A DNA stretch of 64,000 bases from Adiantum capillus-veneris (GCA_014529385.2 CM043969.1:10085001-10149000), one strand, 5' to 3'; counted from the first letter of the stretch, positions 1-11,023 are shown. Notes: a model not told the origin generated them from the sequence alone. Translations and numbers: made by a program.

Positions 1-111
1 GGAGTGCTACACCAGCACAGCGAGAGGGAATAGAGGAGAGGAGAGAAGAAACACATGAGCATTGGGTGCAATCTCCCCCCGTGCAAGAGTGACCATTTCC
101 CTCTTGCACGT
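1..111 (-). repeat. LTR-X fragment, piece 1 (old Copia-type LTR)
   Basis: This stretch aligns base by base with 55036-55146, inside a complete copy of the same LTR at 54657-55265. The shared text includes the segment around ctcttgcacg. The fragment stops at 111, where a Gypsy LTR begins, resumes at 3585 and finishes at 29190-29258. Its left part lies outside the window. The orientation is taken from the complete copy, whose tRNA-Met primer site lies at its minus-strand 3' side. Confidence 0.75.
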
Positions 112-985
112 TGTTGGGCGCATTTCTGACACCCCGTTTTTTGTAAATTTTTACATACGGACATGACGACCGATGTTAAAAGGGTGTTTGGTCTTTCTTT
201 TTGTGGGTTTTTTATCTTTCTTTAGCAAGCATAGGTACATGCACTGCAAGTCGCTAGTCTAGTGACGCATGTCGGGCTACTGTAAGTGCCCGTGAGTGAG
301 ATTTTTGAAGCGAGACTTGTATATAACTAAAAACCATGTACAAAATTAAAAAAATTCAGCCAAAGTTCATAATTTTTCATGTTTGATCTCGTTGTGCCTC
401 CTTGGTGCTTTTTGATGCAGTTTTTTTCCCCGACTAGCCTTCTCTACGTGTAGTCGTGCTGGGACAGCTTTTTGTTCGCGTCAATTTTTCTCATGGTGGC
501 ATATTGAATCAATTTTGGTCATCTTCAGATTTCTCTCCAGTCATTTTCCAATATTTTTTTCAAGCTTTAAAGTGCCCCAATTGGAGTTGTGCTCTTCAGG
601 TTATGACTAGTTCTCTGTAGGGTTACGACTATGGCAGCCTGGTGGAGAACTGCATGTGGGCAGATTGGGAGGACTTGTTTCTATGAATTTTGAAGTTGAG
701 GTTGAAGTTGTGAGTTTTTGGTGTTCATTTGGGAAAGGGGAAGTTCTTGTCTTTATATGCATTGGTCGGCGTGTGCTGTAAATCCGTGCTTTGACAGGGT
801 TTTGCTACTATGTGACATAGTCTCTTGGGTCGGCGACGACCAATAAATTCCCAAGGGGACTACTCTTGTTGGACTTGTGGTGTTTGAAAGGTATTTTCCA
901 AAGCTTTTGGTGTTGTTGGAGTGCTCTTTCAATGCTCTTGGGTGACATCTCTATAGAGGTGTTTCAGTTTGCTTGTTTCCCAACA
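112..985 (+). repeat. 5' LTR of the TR-GAG Gypsy element
   Basis: It starts TGTTGGGCGC and ends TTTCCCAACA, and is repeated almost in full at 2703-3584. It carries no convincing ORF. A direct comparison shows small indels, for example an extra short duplication of the ttatgactag text in the 3' LTR. Confidence 0.88.
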
Positions 986-991
986 GTGTTT

Positions 992-1007
992 TGGTACCCG
1001 CCACCGA
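992..1007 (+). promoter_or_regulatory. Candidate primer binding site
   Basis: A TGG-initiated stretch (TGGTACCCGCCACCGA) lies 6 nt after the 5' LTR, where a tRNA primer site is expected. It is not one of the common plant sites for initiator tRNA-Met or tRNA-Asp, so the primer tRNA is not identified. Confidence 0.4.
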
Positions 1008-1043
1008 GGATCTTCTTTAGGTGACCTTCAATTGACAAATTTG

Positions 1044-2078
1044 ATGGCTATGATGACAGAGTTTCCAAGGTTCTATGGCAATGTTGGTGAGGATGCTGAT
1101 GCATTCATTGAAAAGATGGAGTTTTCTTGTTTGATGGCAAATAAGGAATATCCAATGATTATGCTCAAGATTTTGTTCTTTTGCTTGAAAGAGGATGCAA
1201 GGACATGGTATGATGAGTATGAGTCTGGGTTGAAATCATCTCAACCTTCACAAGTAATGACTTATCATGAGGTCAAGAAGGTTTTCCTTGAGAATTTCAA
1301 GAAGGTAGAGGACCCAACAGATGTATGGCACTCCATTGAAGGACTTGTGCAATGTGATGGTCAAAGTGTAGATGATTTTGTCAAGGTGTTCAATGCTTTA
1401 TGGAAGAGATGGTGTGTTGCTTTGGGCAGTCATGCTCCTCCTCTTATGCTTAAGAAGTGTATGTTTATGCAAAGTTTGAGGGCTGATTTGAGGTTGAATG
1501 TTGAGTTGAAAAGGCCAAAGACATTTGAGGATGCAGTAAGGATTGCAAAGCATAAGGAATGGAAACTAGAGAGAGTGAGGCAGCTTGGATTGCAAGAAGA
1601 TGTGAAGCCAAATGTATCTTATGTTTTAGACATAAATATGGACAACGTATACAATGAAGACTTCCATGTTTCTCATTGTCTTGAGCATGTGAAAGAAGAT
1701 TTTCATATACACAATGAGACCAAGAAGAATGCTCAATGTATGCCATCTTTTTTGTTTAAGCGCTTTGATGTCAACCTTCATGTCAAAGATGATGATGCTA
1801 GTAAGGTGGATGTAAGCAAGAAGGCTACCATGGTCATGAATGAGTCTCAAATGCAAAGAAACGAGAATTTTAAATATCCAAGTCACATGGCTGATGCTTG
1901 TAATGTATGTTCTAATGAAGAGGAGTATGTTTGTGATACAAATGTAACTCTTGGGAGTTCTCTTTTTGTAGATGAATTAGTCAAAGATCACATGATGGAG
2001 GTCAAGGAAGTTAGCAATGGGAAAGACGGTGATGTTTATGATGAGGGTTTTCAAGTATATGATTTAGGTGATGTATGA
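1044..2078 (+). CDS. gag: Retrotransposon Gag protein (Gypsy)
   Basis: Structural capsid protein of an LTR retrotransposon that packages element RNA in cytoplasmic particles. The first 170 residues or so match the plant Retrotrans_gag pattern: a FPRFYG start, an aromatic RTWYDEY motif, SVDDFVKVF, then VELKRPKTFEDAV. The decayed Gag at 34.8-35.7 kb shares the last part, so the two families are related. The C-terminal half is acidic and rich in Asp, Glu and Val, with no CCHC zinc knuckle. The open frame reaches back to an ATG at 969, but that lies inside the LTR and before the primer site, so I chose the ATG at 1044. The stop overlaps the next ORF as ATGA. Confidence 0.8.
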   Translation: MAMMTEFPRFYGNVGEDADAFIEKMEFSCLMANKEYPMIMLKILFFCLKEDARTWYDEYESGLKSSQPSQVMTYHEVKKVFLENFKKVEDPTDVWHSIEGLVQCDGQSVDDFVKVFNALWKRWCVALGSHAPPLMLKKCMFMQSLRADLRLNVELKRPKTFEDAVRIAKHKEWKLERVRQLGLQEDVKPNVSYVLDINMDNVYNEDFHVSHCLEHVKEDFHIHNETKKNAQCMPSFLFKRFDVNLHVKDDDASKVDVSKKATMVMNESQMQRNENFKYPSHMADACNVCSNEEEYVCDTNVTLGSSLFVDELVKDHMMEVKEVSNGKDGDVYDEGFQVYDLGDV

Positions 2079-2737
2079 AAAAGGGTGATGAAGCAACTAA
2101 GTATACTACTTGTGTTGTTGATGAGGACCCTATCAATGAGAAGCTTCATGGTGTGCATGATGGTGTGGGTGATCCTCCCTTAATTGATGAAGAGAATATT
2201 GAGGTTCTAGAAGATATGGAAAATGATGGAGATTCTTTTGTTATGCCTCATGTGAATATGGTTGATGCTACCTTGTTTGATCCTCTTGTGAAGGAGACTA
2301 AGGTATATATGGAAAATGACTTACCTATCAAGCATGATATGGTTGCATTGGATAGAGGTTTAATGAAGAGTGGGGAGAATGAAATGGATATGCATGAGGA
2401 TATAAAAATGGCTGAGGTAAAAGTTGAAGACTTTTTGGATGAGATGTTAAAGTATTCCTTCCATGCTATAATGATAAAAGGGTCTTTCTCTGTTGTATTT
2501 GTTGAGAGTCCTTTATGCATAAAGAGGATTTGGATTCTACACATGGTTTGTGCTTTCATATTAGGAGTGGGGAAATTGATATGGCTGGAGTTTCTTCATG
2601 CATTTTGTGCTTATGTTGTACGGCCTTTTGATCCACGTGGACAACATGTTAATGCTACTACTGAGCATGAATGCTCTAGCAGAATGAGGGGTTGGCAAAC
2701 TATGTTGGGCGCATTTTTGACACCCTGTTTTTTGTAA
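2075..2737 (+). CDS. Acidic ORF with a hydrophobic segment downstream of gag, function unknown
   Basis: The start overlaps the gag stop as ATGA (2075-2078). The first two thirds are strongly acidic and continue the style of the Gag C-terminus, so this may be the original Gag tail displaced by a frameshift. Around residues 150-185 there is a hydrophobic run rich in Ile, Leu, Trp and Phe that could cross a membrane. The last dozen residues are translated from the 3' LTR (from 2703), so the true C-terminus is uncertain. No pol-type motif is present. I do not recognise a family. Confidence 0.45.
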   Translation: MKKGDEATKYTTCVVDEDPINEKLHGVHDGVGDPPLIDEENIEVLEDMENDGDSFVMPHVNMVDATLFDPLVKETKVYMENDLPIKHDMVALDRGLMKSGENEMDMHEDIKMAEVKVEDFLDEMLKYSFHAIMIKGSFSVVFVESPLCIKRIWILHMVCAFILGVGKLIWLEFLHAFCAYVVRPFDPRGQHVNATTEHECSSRMRGWQTMLGAFLTPCFL

Positions 2738-3584
2738 ATTTGTACATACGAACATGACGACTAATGTTAAAAGGGTGTTTGGGCTTTATTTTTGTGGGTT
2801 TTTTATCTTGCTTTAGCAAGCATAGGTACATGCACTGCAAGTTGCTAGTCTAGTGACAGCTGTCAGGCTACTGTAAGTGCCCGTGAGTAAGATTTTTGAA
2901 GCAAGAAATTTATATAACTAAAAATCATGTACAAACTTAAAAATTTCAGCCAAAGTTCATAATTTTGCAGGTTTGAGCTCGTTGTGCCTCCTTGGTGCTT
3001 TTTGATGCAGTTTTTTGCCCCGAATAGCCTTCTCTACGTGTAGTCGTGCTGGGAGATCTTTCTGTTAGCATCAATTTTTCTCGTGGAGGCGTATGGAATC
3101 AGTTTTGGTCATCTTCGGCTTTCTCACCAGTCTCTTTCCAATATTTCTTCCAAGCTTTAAAGTGTCCCAATTGGACTTGTGCTCTTCAGGTTATGACTAG
3201 CAGGTTATGACTAGTTCTCTGTAGGGACTATGGCAGCCTGGTGGAAAACTGCATGTGGGCAGATTGGGAGGACTTGTTTCTATGCATTGTGAAGTTGAGG
3301 TTGAAGTTGTGGGTTTGTGGTGTTCATTTTGGAAAGGGTAATCTCTTGTCTTCATATGCATTGGTCGGCGGGTGCTGTAAATCCGTGCTTTGACAGGGTT
3401 TTGCTACTATGTGACGTAGTCTCTTGGGTGGGCAACGGCCAGTAAGTTCCCAAGGGGACTACTCTTGTTGGACTTGTGGTGTTTCAAAGGTATTTTCAAA
3501 AGCTTTTGGTGTTGTTGTAATGCTCTTTGAACGCTCTTGGGTGACATCACTATAGAGGTGTCTCAATTTGCTTGTTTCCCAACA
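2703..3584 (+). repeat. 3' LTR of the TR-GAG Gypsy element
   Basis: Near-complete repeat of 112-985 with the same TGTTGGG and CCCAACA ends. A short purine-rich stretch (gaatgagggg) lies 12-22 nt upstream and is the likely polypurine tract. LTR-X resumes immediately after the acat target duplicate. Confidence 0.88.
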
Positions 3585-3642
3585 ACATATTTTATTTATA
3601 AATTCTTCAATGTGTTCAAAATGAATACACATTGGCCGGCCG
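3585..3642 (-). repeat. LTR-X fragment, piece 2
   Basis: The text continues LTR-X from 111 and includes gaatacacattggccggcc, as in the complete copy near 55178-55200. It ends with ggccg (3638-3642), which reappears at 29190-29194 and is the TSD of the Copia element. Confidence 0.8.
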
Positions 3643-3963
3643 TGTTAGGAATTGGATCGTGTTAGCTATGGTGGATGAAAGAGAAACATGGTGCAAGTGT
3701 GTGAGTGTGTGTAAGCAAGGTTATCACTCAAGTGAATTAGGTTCCAAGATAGGATTAGCTTGGACTCATAAACACAATCTTGAGTATTGACTTAGCTTAG
3801 CACAAGCTCACCATAGACAAGCATGTAGTGCAAAATAAAGTTGTTGTTTATTGATTCAAGAAATGAGCTTTAAGTAGCTCTACAACCTTGCTCCACCGTA
3901 TGTGGGATAAATCCACTCTCCTCTCCTTAACTCACACCTTAGGACAAAGCTCACACTGTTACA
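3643..3963 (-). repeat. 3' LTR of the Copia element, with adjoining polypurine tract
   Basis: It matches 28870-29189 along its whole length. Immediately to its right, 3964-3977 reads on the minus strand as ctcaaggggaggat, a typical polypurine tract for priming plus-strand synthesis. Confidence 0.88.
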
Positions 3964-4157
3964 ATCCTCCCCTTGAGGTTTGGACTAAGACAAAATACTA
4001 AAGATGTACGATCCACACAGACTAACAAAATCCACATAGGATGGTGATATCCACACAGGAAAATAAAGTCCACAAAGGATGGTGATATCCACACACGATG
4101 ATAAGCTGTTATCCACACAGGAAAAAGTCCTCCCCTACAAGTAGAGAGTCTCCATCT

Positions 4158-4428
4158 TCAAAATGGGTCTTCCCAAACACTGCCTTCGTCTTTGTCCTTT
4201 TTGTCTTCTATTATGTGAGCTGATCCTCTATCAAGTCTCTTGCCTTTGTTGCTTCTGTTGTTGCTTCTACTGTTGCTGCTTTCTCCACTACTACTGCCTC
4301 CACTTGAGTAGCACCAAGAACGAGGGTGTCCCTTCCTACCACATTTGTTGCAAGGTTTGTTTGTGTAGTAATATTTCGCTACGCGTCCCATTCTTCCACA
4401 TTCATAACACTTTCTTCCATTTGTTGAT
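4158..4428 (-). pseudogene. gag: Copia gag, 3' part with zinc knuckles
   Basis: This is the C-terminal part of a Copia-type Gag whose N-terminal part lies at 13265-13931. An 8.8-kb element with TSD ttgat separates the two. An intact CCHC knuckle, C-X2-C-X4-H-X4-C, is encoded near 4330-4370. Just upstream a second knuckle has lost its His and last Cys (Arg and Tyr occupy those positions). The frame ends at 4158 after an acidic, Asp/Lys-rich tail, about 190 bp before the 3' LTR, which leaves no room for pol. Confidence 0.75.
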
Positions 4429-5037
4429 TGTTAACCCTCACGGCTCACGGACACCTATTACCTACGACGGATGTTGTAACCTACGGCAGAAATTGTATTA
4501 TTTATTTGGTAGAGTCAGGTACCGGGCTTGTCCGTCTAATAGGAAAAGGGTAAGAGTGATCGCCGATGAGAGGCGCACTCTAACTGGGACATTCAAGGGA
4601 TTAGTTGGCTAAGCATGGGTGCCCAAGTGTGAATGGGGCGAGCTCATATAAAAGTCAACTAAACCTAAAATCCTCTCATTCTCTCATTTGTGCAATTGAA
4701 GAGTGTTCTTGCTCCATCTCCTTCTTCTTCTTCTTCATCTCTTTGTGTGTGTCAGAGAGAGAGAGAGAGAGTGAGAGAGGGAGAGAGAGGGAGTGTGTGG
4801 GCGATCGAGCATTACGAAGGCACAACGGCGGTGAAGCGGTTGAGCGTGGCGTAGCGGCGTCTCCTTCTTCTTCGTGGCGAGGAATCCTCCACGAAGCAAG
4901 CGTAGAGCGGTGAGTGACACACCATCGCCTTCTTTGAGCTTACTAGTTTAGGCTTGTTGTGTGCCTCGAGCCATTTGTGGCTCGCACACGGTGTATCGGC
5001 AAGTTCCTTGTATTGACACGTGCGACATACGCGCACA
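4429..5037 (+). repeat. 5' LTR of family A copy 1
   Basis: Direct repeat of 12659-13264 and homologous to 43461-44043 and 51834-52418 in reverse orientation. It contains a GA-rich stretch (4754-4796) in all four copies. Apparent ORFs here, on either strand, are by-products of the GA and TTC tracts. Confidence 0.9.
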
Positions 5038-5041
5038 TTTT

Positions 5042-5059
5042 TGGCGCCGCTGTCGGGGA
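5042..5059 (+). promoter_or_regulatory. Primer binding site, tRNA-Asp type
   Basis: TGGCGCCGCTGTCGGGGA begins 4 nt after the LTR. It differs at two positions from the classic Athila site that is complementary to the 3' end of tRNA-Asp. The copy at 51811-51829 has the unmodified form. Confidence 0.85.
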
Positions 5060-5856
5060 GTGCCATACATGAAGCTCGAGTAGCACTCTGTGCTTCTCCG
5101 CGGTGCAATTTCTATTGTAGGAAAGGTAAGGAAGGAGTGTGTGTGTTTTGAGAAGAGGGATTTGGTGTTATACTGTGTGTTTTTTTTATTAATCGAGTTT
5201 TCAAAGGTTCTGTGTTTATTCTCTGTGTATTAAGGTAGTTAGTTTTCTTTGTTAATAGAGATTTCAAAGGTTCTGTGTTTATTCTCTGTGTATTAAGGTA
5301 GTTAGTTTTCTGCGTACAGTAAGTAGGAAGTAGATTAGTGAGAGTTAATAGAGTGTGTTAGTGTGTAAGAGTAGGTGTATTAGTTAGAAGTAGGTAGAGA
5401 AAGTGTGTGTGTGCTCTCGCGCAGGCCGCGGCGGCCTTATCCTTTTATTTTTTATTTTTTATTTTTTAAAAAAAAAAATTAAAAAAATTAAAGGTAGGAC
5501 GGGATGGGGAATATCTCCCAAATCCAAGCCCAGACCCAAGCCCAAGCTCACGCTCAAGCCTAGGCCTCAGTCGCCTTTTAAAAAAACAAATTTTAGCTTC
5601 ACACGTAGCTAAAAATTGATTTTTGAGGACCAACGGAAGGTCAGATGACCGAAAATTGTGCTGTAAAGCACACAGCGACCCTTTAAGTGATACGCTCGTT
5701 TCGAGCTATTACACACTTCAATCAAAAAAATCAAACATTAAAAAAACATTAAAAAAAAAGAAAAAATCAAGTAGAAAACGGGGTGCAAAACACCCACAAA
5801 ACAAATCAAGTAACCTTTGAGGGTACTTGCCGACACTTGTAGGGCACCCAAAGCAC
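5060..5856 (+). other. Element leader, noncoding, with an internal 63-bp duplication
   Basis: Low-complexity leader between the primer site and gag. A segment starting tcaaaggttctgtgtttatt occurs at about 5201 and again at 5264. A/T-rich runs and repeated GTGTGT text follow. The leader of copy 2 is unrelated over much of this length and holds a different minisatellite instead. No ORF here has coding character. Confidence 0.7.
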
Positions 5857-8800
5857 ATGTATCTACGCTCTGGTCGTGTGCTAGAGTCCGAACAACTAGC
5901 TAGTGCTTCGATTTACAGGGGTACTCACTATCCTTCCACGCTAGGGTCTACGTCCTTGGCGGGAACCCAAGGTAGTGCAACCCAACACCCAATTATAGCG
6001 GCTAGCGACTCTTCCTTTGACTGCGATATTATGGAAGAGCATCTTACACAAAGCCCCGGGGGAACAAATGAAACCGTGCCTAGCTGGGCCCAACAACCTG
6101 GAACTAGTGTTTTTAGCCGTTTGATGGAAACTTTTAGTAGAGCTACGCGCTCTGAACCTACGGCTAATGAAGTAAACGAAGGGGGTGGGGAAGTAGAATC
6201 ACCATTCACATCTCCTGTAGACCCCACGCTCCCTCAGAGTGTCCACGTGGACTTTCTACCTACCTCATTTAATGAGGGCCCTATCGAGCTACCACCTTCC
6301 AAAGTCGCCTCTAAGGTAGCGGTGACTAAAAGTCAAAACACGGGAAGCAACATTGCATCCACCTCACGGCAACCCTCTAGTACACCAAGTTTGGACGGGG
6401 TATTTCTCAATGAAAATTGGGAATATGACCTACACACGGAGACTTTGACCGACCTATACATGGGCTACACATACCATGTGGGTTGGTTAGAAGTGGTACA
6501 ATCCACATCTAGTGCCACTAATCTAGAGGAACAACAACACATGATCTGCAATGTCATCCATAGGATTATCCAGTCCGAGAGGCAAAATCGAGGAATAAAC
6601 ATACCTTCGACGGGTCCTATGCGAATTTTAGACACAAGCAAAGGGAAACAACCCACTCTATCACAAATGGAGATTCCCCCAGCGAGTCCCATCAATCCCC
6701 CATATGTTGTTTCGCCAAGGGTCTCAATGCAATCTGAGCCCACAAGTGATAGCTTTATTTTTCCAAGTCTAGCTCATCTTTCCCTGGATAACACCACGGA
6801 TACCATGCCTACCCCAATGATGGGCATGCCAAGAAACACACCATGGACCTTGTTTGTTAGTAAAGCACCGCTACATGGTAGCTCAATGCCTGCAATAGTA
6901 CCTACAAGTGCGTACCAATCGTATGCACCTATGGGTCCACGTACTCATGTAGTCCCTACCCCTCCCATTGTTTCAACTACCTATGCCCCACAACCACAAC
7001 ACCCAAGTTCTTATTTCCACGAGACTATACCGGCTAGCATTAGCATGTCACATCCGACGTCTGCTATGCCTAGGGCCACACATATGAACTTTGGACCACC
7101 ACATGGCACAACATCGTACCCAACGTGGAACCCAAGGGCTTCCTATGCGCCAAGCCCAATGCCAATACCTACTCCATATGTAGTCTCTGGAGCACCTTCA
7201 CCCACAGTGCCTGCTCACTTAGGTGACTTGGCAACATTTGCTCAAGCTATTGGTCGATCTATTGCTGAGAATATTCATAACACGCCTGATAGAGAGCCTA
7301 GAACTAAGGCAGTACAAATAGCCAAGCTCACACAATAATTTAGTGGAGACGGGGATGTGAGAAAGCATATCGAAGTGTTTGAACAAATATGCGATTCTCT
7401 AGGAGAACACAATGACCTACATAAGAGCAATGCTTTAAGCCTAACCTTAAGTGGAAAGGCTGGGGATTGGTATAGAACCCTAAGGGTGGAAGAAAAAATG
7501 ATTTACCCTAAGACTGTTCTTAAAAGAATACATACGAGAGGGAGTACTTTGGGGTGTAGCCTCAAATCTCCAGAAAGCCCAACGAGAGGAAGGAGAGTCG
7601 GTGAGAGACTTTATAAGTCTCTTGAAGCATTTGAATTCTCGTTGTAATCCAAATGAGCGCTTCAACAATAACCAATTTCTTGATTGATTCATTAGGGGGT
7701 TACAACATGAGGATATCTACAATGGCCTAGTCATTAGAGGTATCACCACTTGGGAAGCAGTCACCACCAATGCGATCCAATTGGAGGATAATTTAATGAT
7801 TCAAGGAGAAAGAGTGTCTGTTAAGTCTAAATCTATTAGCTCGCAAGCATCAGGGCATCAGCCAATGACCCTAAAGCCTATTGCTAAGGAGCCAAAGATA
7901 TCTGAGCTGACTTTAGCAGATCTCACCAAGGCTATTCAAGAGATTCTTAGAGACAATCGTGCTCCGCAAAACAATCATATGTATCCAAGAAGGGAGCAGC
8001 GATGGTGCTCAGTATGCTATGGATCGCATAGTACCAGTGAATGCCCTACTTTTAGAGTAAAATTCAATGGGAACTGCAATGCATCTGGGAGGTATGGTCA
8101 TCAAGCTAAGGATTGCATAGTATTTAAGCGTGCGATGGCCAATACACCAACCTTAGCATGGACAGACACACCTCGAGTGCCTGCCTTGATGCCGGCCCCA
8201 CCTCTTGAACAAACAACACAACACATGGTCCCTAGGGCCCAAAATGTTGTTCAAACAACACCCTTACCACCTCCAGTTCTAGGACCGCAACCACCACATC
8301 CGAGAATCACTTCTGTGAATCAAGTGGGTTGTGAGTCATCTATTTTTTGTTTGGAAGGCTATGAGGAAGATATAGATCCTAATATCGCCTATGGGATGGA
8401 TGTGCTTGAAGAAATTCCACAATACTACATGGAGGACTATTGGGGACAATTCAAACCTGTATATCAAGTAGCTGCTCTTGCGGAAAGAGGCCAAAATATC
8501 AATTACACCGCTAAGAGACCACCTCTTCAATGCTATGAGTGTGGAGGTCCACATCGTGTAGCTGAGTGTCCTATTAGGCTACAAAAGAACGCCACACTGA
8601 TGCAAACCAATCAAGCGAGCATGTCTACAATGCCGATATTCATGTGTAATCGATGTGGCATAGATCATTTGATTGCCCAATGTCCAAATAATCCAAATGC
8701 AGCGAAGATCACGCCATTAAACTTGATAAAAGTTACCGAGGAGCCATCACCAAGTACACCCGTGGTACCAGTAAACGTACTCACACGATCGATCCTCAAA

Positions 8801-8902
8801 AAAAAATTTATATTCTTGAGGAAAGAGACACGACATCAATTGCCCAATCTCAGAAAAAGAAGAAAACACGTAGAAAGAGATCACACAAAGCAGCGAAGTT
8901 AG
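5857..8902 (+). pseudogene. gag: Athila-like gag with zinc knuckles (copy 1), disrupted
   Basis: Gag of a Gypsy element. The ATG at 5857 matches the start of the copy-2 protein (M-x-LRSGRV). A long Pro/Ser/Thr-rich N-terminal region is followed by the Gag core (KHIEVFEQICDSLG, LTLSGKAGDWYRTL). An in-frame TAA at 7336-7338 replaces a Lys codon of copy 2. A frameshift follows near 7510 and another stop near 7682, and the frame resumes at 7781. Four Cys-rich knuckles follow at about 8008-8680, and the only CCHC of standard spacing has lost its second Cys (to Ser). Non-functional as it stands. Confidence 0.82.
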
Positions 8903-8949
8903 ACCCCAGTTCAAAGACCAACATAGGGACTGGTGACGACCCCGTATAT

Positions 8950-10311
8950 ATGAACGACGCTGAAGAAGATTCTTATTCAGGTGAAACCATGGAGACCAAA
9001 ACGACCACTAACATAGAAACCAACAAGGAAGATCTTCATGAGCCACAATGGCCAGGATCCAAAAAGAAGATAGGCACTTACCCAAACCCTACAGAGGAGA
9101 TTGAGCTAGTCAAGCAATTAAGGAGTTTGGTAGAAGATACCCAAAGGGATCTAGAACCAGCACCTAGGAAGATCCAGATTACAGACACCGTGTTCCCTAC
9201 GCAACAACAACCTCACCAAGTCCATAGACCCTTGGACATACCTAGTGTCATCCAAGAAGAAAGTGACTTAAAGTCATGGGAAAGTGGGCGTACTCACTTC
9301 TTGATGGAAAGAATGTTTACAGAGGGACTACCTGATCCTATCGAAGAAATGGAGATCCCATCTTCCCCACGTCAAGGGACTCAAGGCCAAAAGGTGCCAT
9401 TAAACATTGCCAAATTGATGGATTTCATGTCTTCAGAAGTTAGAACCACCATCATGTCCAAACTATATAAAGACCCCGAGCTAGTCTCAGCTCTTCAAGC
9501 CTTCCTCAATGGAGAACTGAAGTTTGGGCTACCACAATTTTCACAAATGGATGGAGCTGGGGAGATGCCAACAGAGGAGGAATACATAGATCCACAACCG
9601 AACCTAGATGAGAACCTTGTTATAGAAATACTTGTTAACAAGTTGGGACAATACTTTGAGGGTGATGAATCCAATGCGACTATACCAATCACTACTAAGG
9701 GATTAACTATGAAGGGAATCCTTGATGGTGGCGTTGGGGTTAGCGTTGTGACTAAAAATTGCTGGGAAACTATGGGAAGACCTCACCTTGCGACCACAAC
9801 CATTGTAGTGAAGATGGCCAATGGGTCTATTGTTAAACCTATTGGGATGATAGAAGATCTCAAGATCAAGGTCTTTGGACATAAAATAAGGATTACCTTT
9901 ATTGTTATGGATTTCTCCAAACACACTATGGCATCGGAGATGATCTTAGGACGTCCTTTCATGAGGGAAGCAAAAATGGTGCATGACTGGTCTAAAAACC
10001 ATGTCTACTTGCAGTTCCAAGATTCTGTCATTCGAGTGGATCTTGTGACGGGTCGAGCACATCCTCTAGGAAACAGGTTTATAATTGATCATAGATCTGA
10101 CACCACAGTTCACTCGGCCCCATTGCAGTATTGTTACACGTGTAAAGCGGACACTGATGTTGGGGAAGATTCTCCTTATATGGATGTACTACCTAGGATG
10201 ACCGAGTCAGACAATGTGGATTGGGTCCACCTAGCAGCAACCATAGACACTTGGGGAAATATGGGGACGACCTGGGTAACACTTGAGGGGGATGAAATGC
10301 CTGTACCTTAA
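8950..10311 (+). pseudogene. Retropepsin-like protease region (copy 1)
   Basis: Aspartic protease region expected to process Gag. An active-site-like ILDGG at about residues 256-260 is followed by Val-Gly, where copy 2 has Ala-Gly. The ILGRPF motif of retropepsins follows about 75 residues later. The N-terminal 200 residues are charged and have no recognisable fold. Comparison with copy 2 shows this was part of one long frame continuous with gag. Here it is separated by frameshifts on both sides, the last near 10305, where copy 2 reads through. Confidence 0.72.
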
Positions 10312-10313
10312 AT

Positions 10314-11015
10314 ATGCTACGAGAAATGCATATAGCTTCTGACAAGACTCATCCTAATATAACGAAGAAAACATACAAGTGGGTCCCTAAAGCTTCTTTA
10401 GCAACCATGGCTAGCACTAAAAAACGAAAGCCTTGTAAGAAACGTACCATTCGCCCCAAGAAATGTAAAGAAATGTTGCATTGGATTCCTAAACGACTAT
10501 TGGAAGCCCAAGGCTACTATCAAGGAAATGATCAAATCTGGGTGCCCAAATGTAGATTGTGCTCTTACTTGTCACCTGAACCATGTGAGCCCAATCCCGT
10601 AGCTCCAAAACAAATCAACAATCGTGGAAAGAAAAAAATCACAGAATGCTATGCACCTGCTCCAGAGCTAGTTTGGGTACCGAAGAAAGAACAATTTGTT
10701 CCACCTAGCTCAGGAAGGGGGGAGTCCCATGAAGCTTCTAGCTCCTCATATAATGCATCCATAGAGGTAAAAGCTTCTCCAGAGTCTCCACCTACAATAG
10801 TGGACCTCCATGAAGCTACAAAGGAATCCACACCTCCCAGTGTTCAAGAATCACCTGATGAACCACTTCAAGTTCGATCCTGGGAGAGTACCTTGCCACC
10901 CTTGCAACTTGACGAGGCACCTAAGGTAAGAGAAAACTATTGGCAAAAATCATCACCTATTATCGACTGGAACAATTGGTTTCAAAGGGTGACGAGCACA
11001 TTTCAAACGGTATGA
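10314..11015 (+). pseudogene. C-terminal extension with repeated W-(V/I)-P-K motifs (copy 1)
   Basis: No known domain. The region contains four copies of a short aromatic-basic motif (YKWVPK, LHWIPK, IWVPK, VWVPK) spread over about 110 residues, two conserved Cys pairs, then a Ser/Pro/Glu-rich tail. In copy 2 it is fused in frame to the protease region at its N-terminal end. In an ordinary Gypsy element the reverse transcriptase would begin here. The function is unknown. Confidence 0.5.
10712..10722 (+). promoter_or_regulatory. Internal polypurine-tract-like sequence
   Basis: AGGAAGGGGGG inside the coding tail. The same 11-mer occurs at 11024-11034 and, as the true 3' polypurine tract, at 12646-12656. 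All three are conserved in copy 2. Confidence 0.45.
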
Positions 11016-11023
11016 TCTACCCA

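Larger units (their letters stand above)
112..3584 (+). mobile_element. Non-autonomous Gypsy element with gag only (TR-GAG type)
   Basis: Two LTRs of about 875-880 bp (112-985 and 2703-3584) begin TGTTGGG and end CCCAACA, a perfect terminal inverted repeat. They flank 1.7 kb that encodes a Gag domain and a second acidic ORF but no protease, reverse transcriptase or integrase. The 4-bp flanks are acgt and acat, a TSD with one CpG-type transition. The interrupted target is LTR-X, which continues correctly after 3588. Such elements depend on pol proteins supplied in trans. The LTRs differ by scattered substitutions, so the insertion is not recent. Confidence 0.85.

Noticed and set aside
4163-4612. 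149-codon plus-strand ORF
   Set aside because: It is antisense to the Copia zinc-knuckle region and crosses an LTR boundary. The Cys-rich text is the complement of Ser/Asn/Gly codons.
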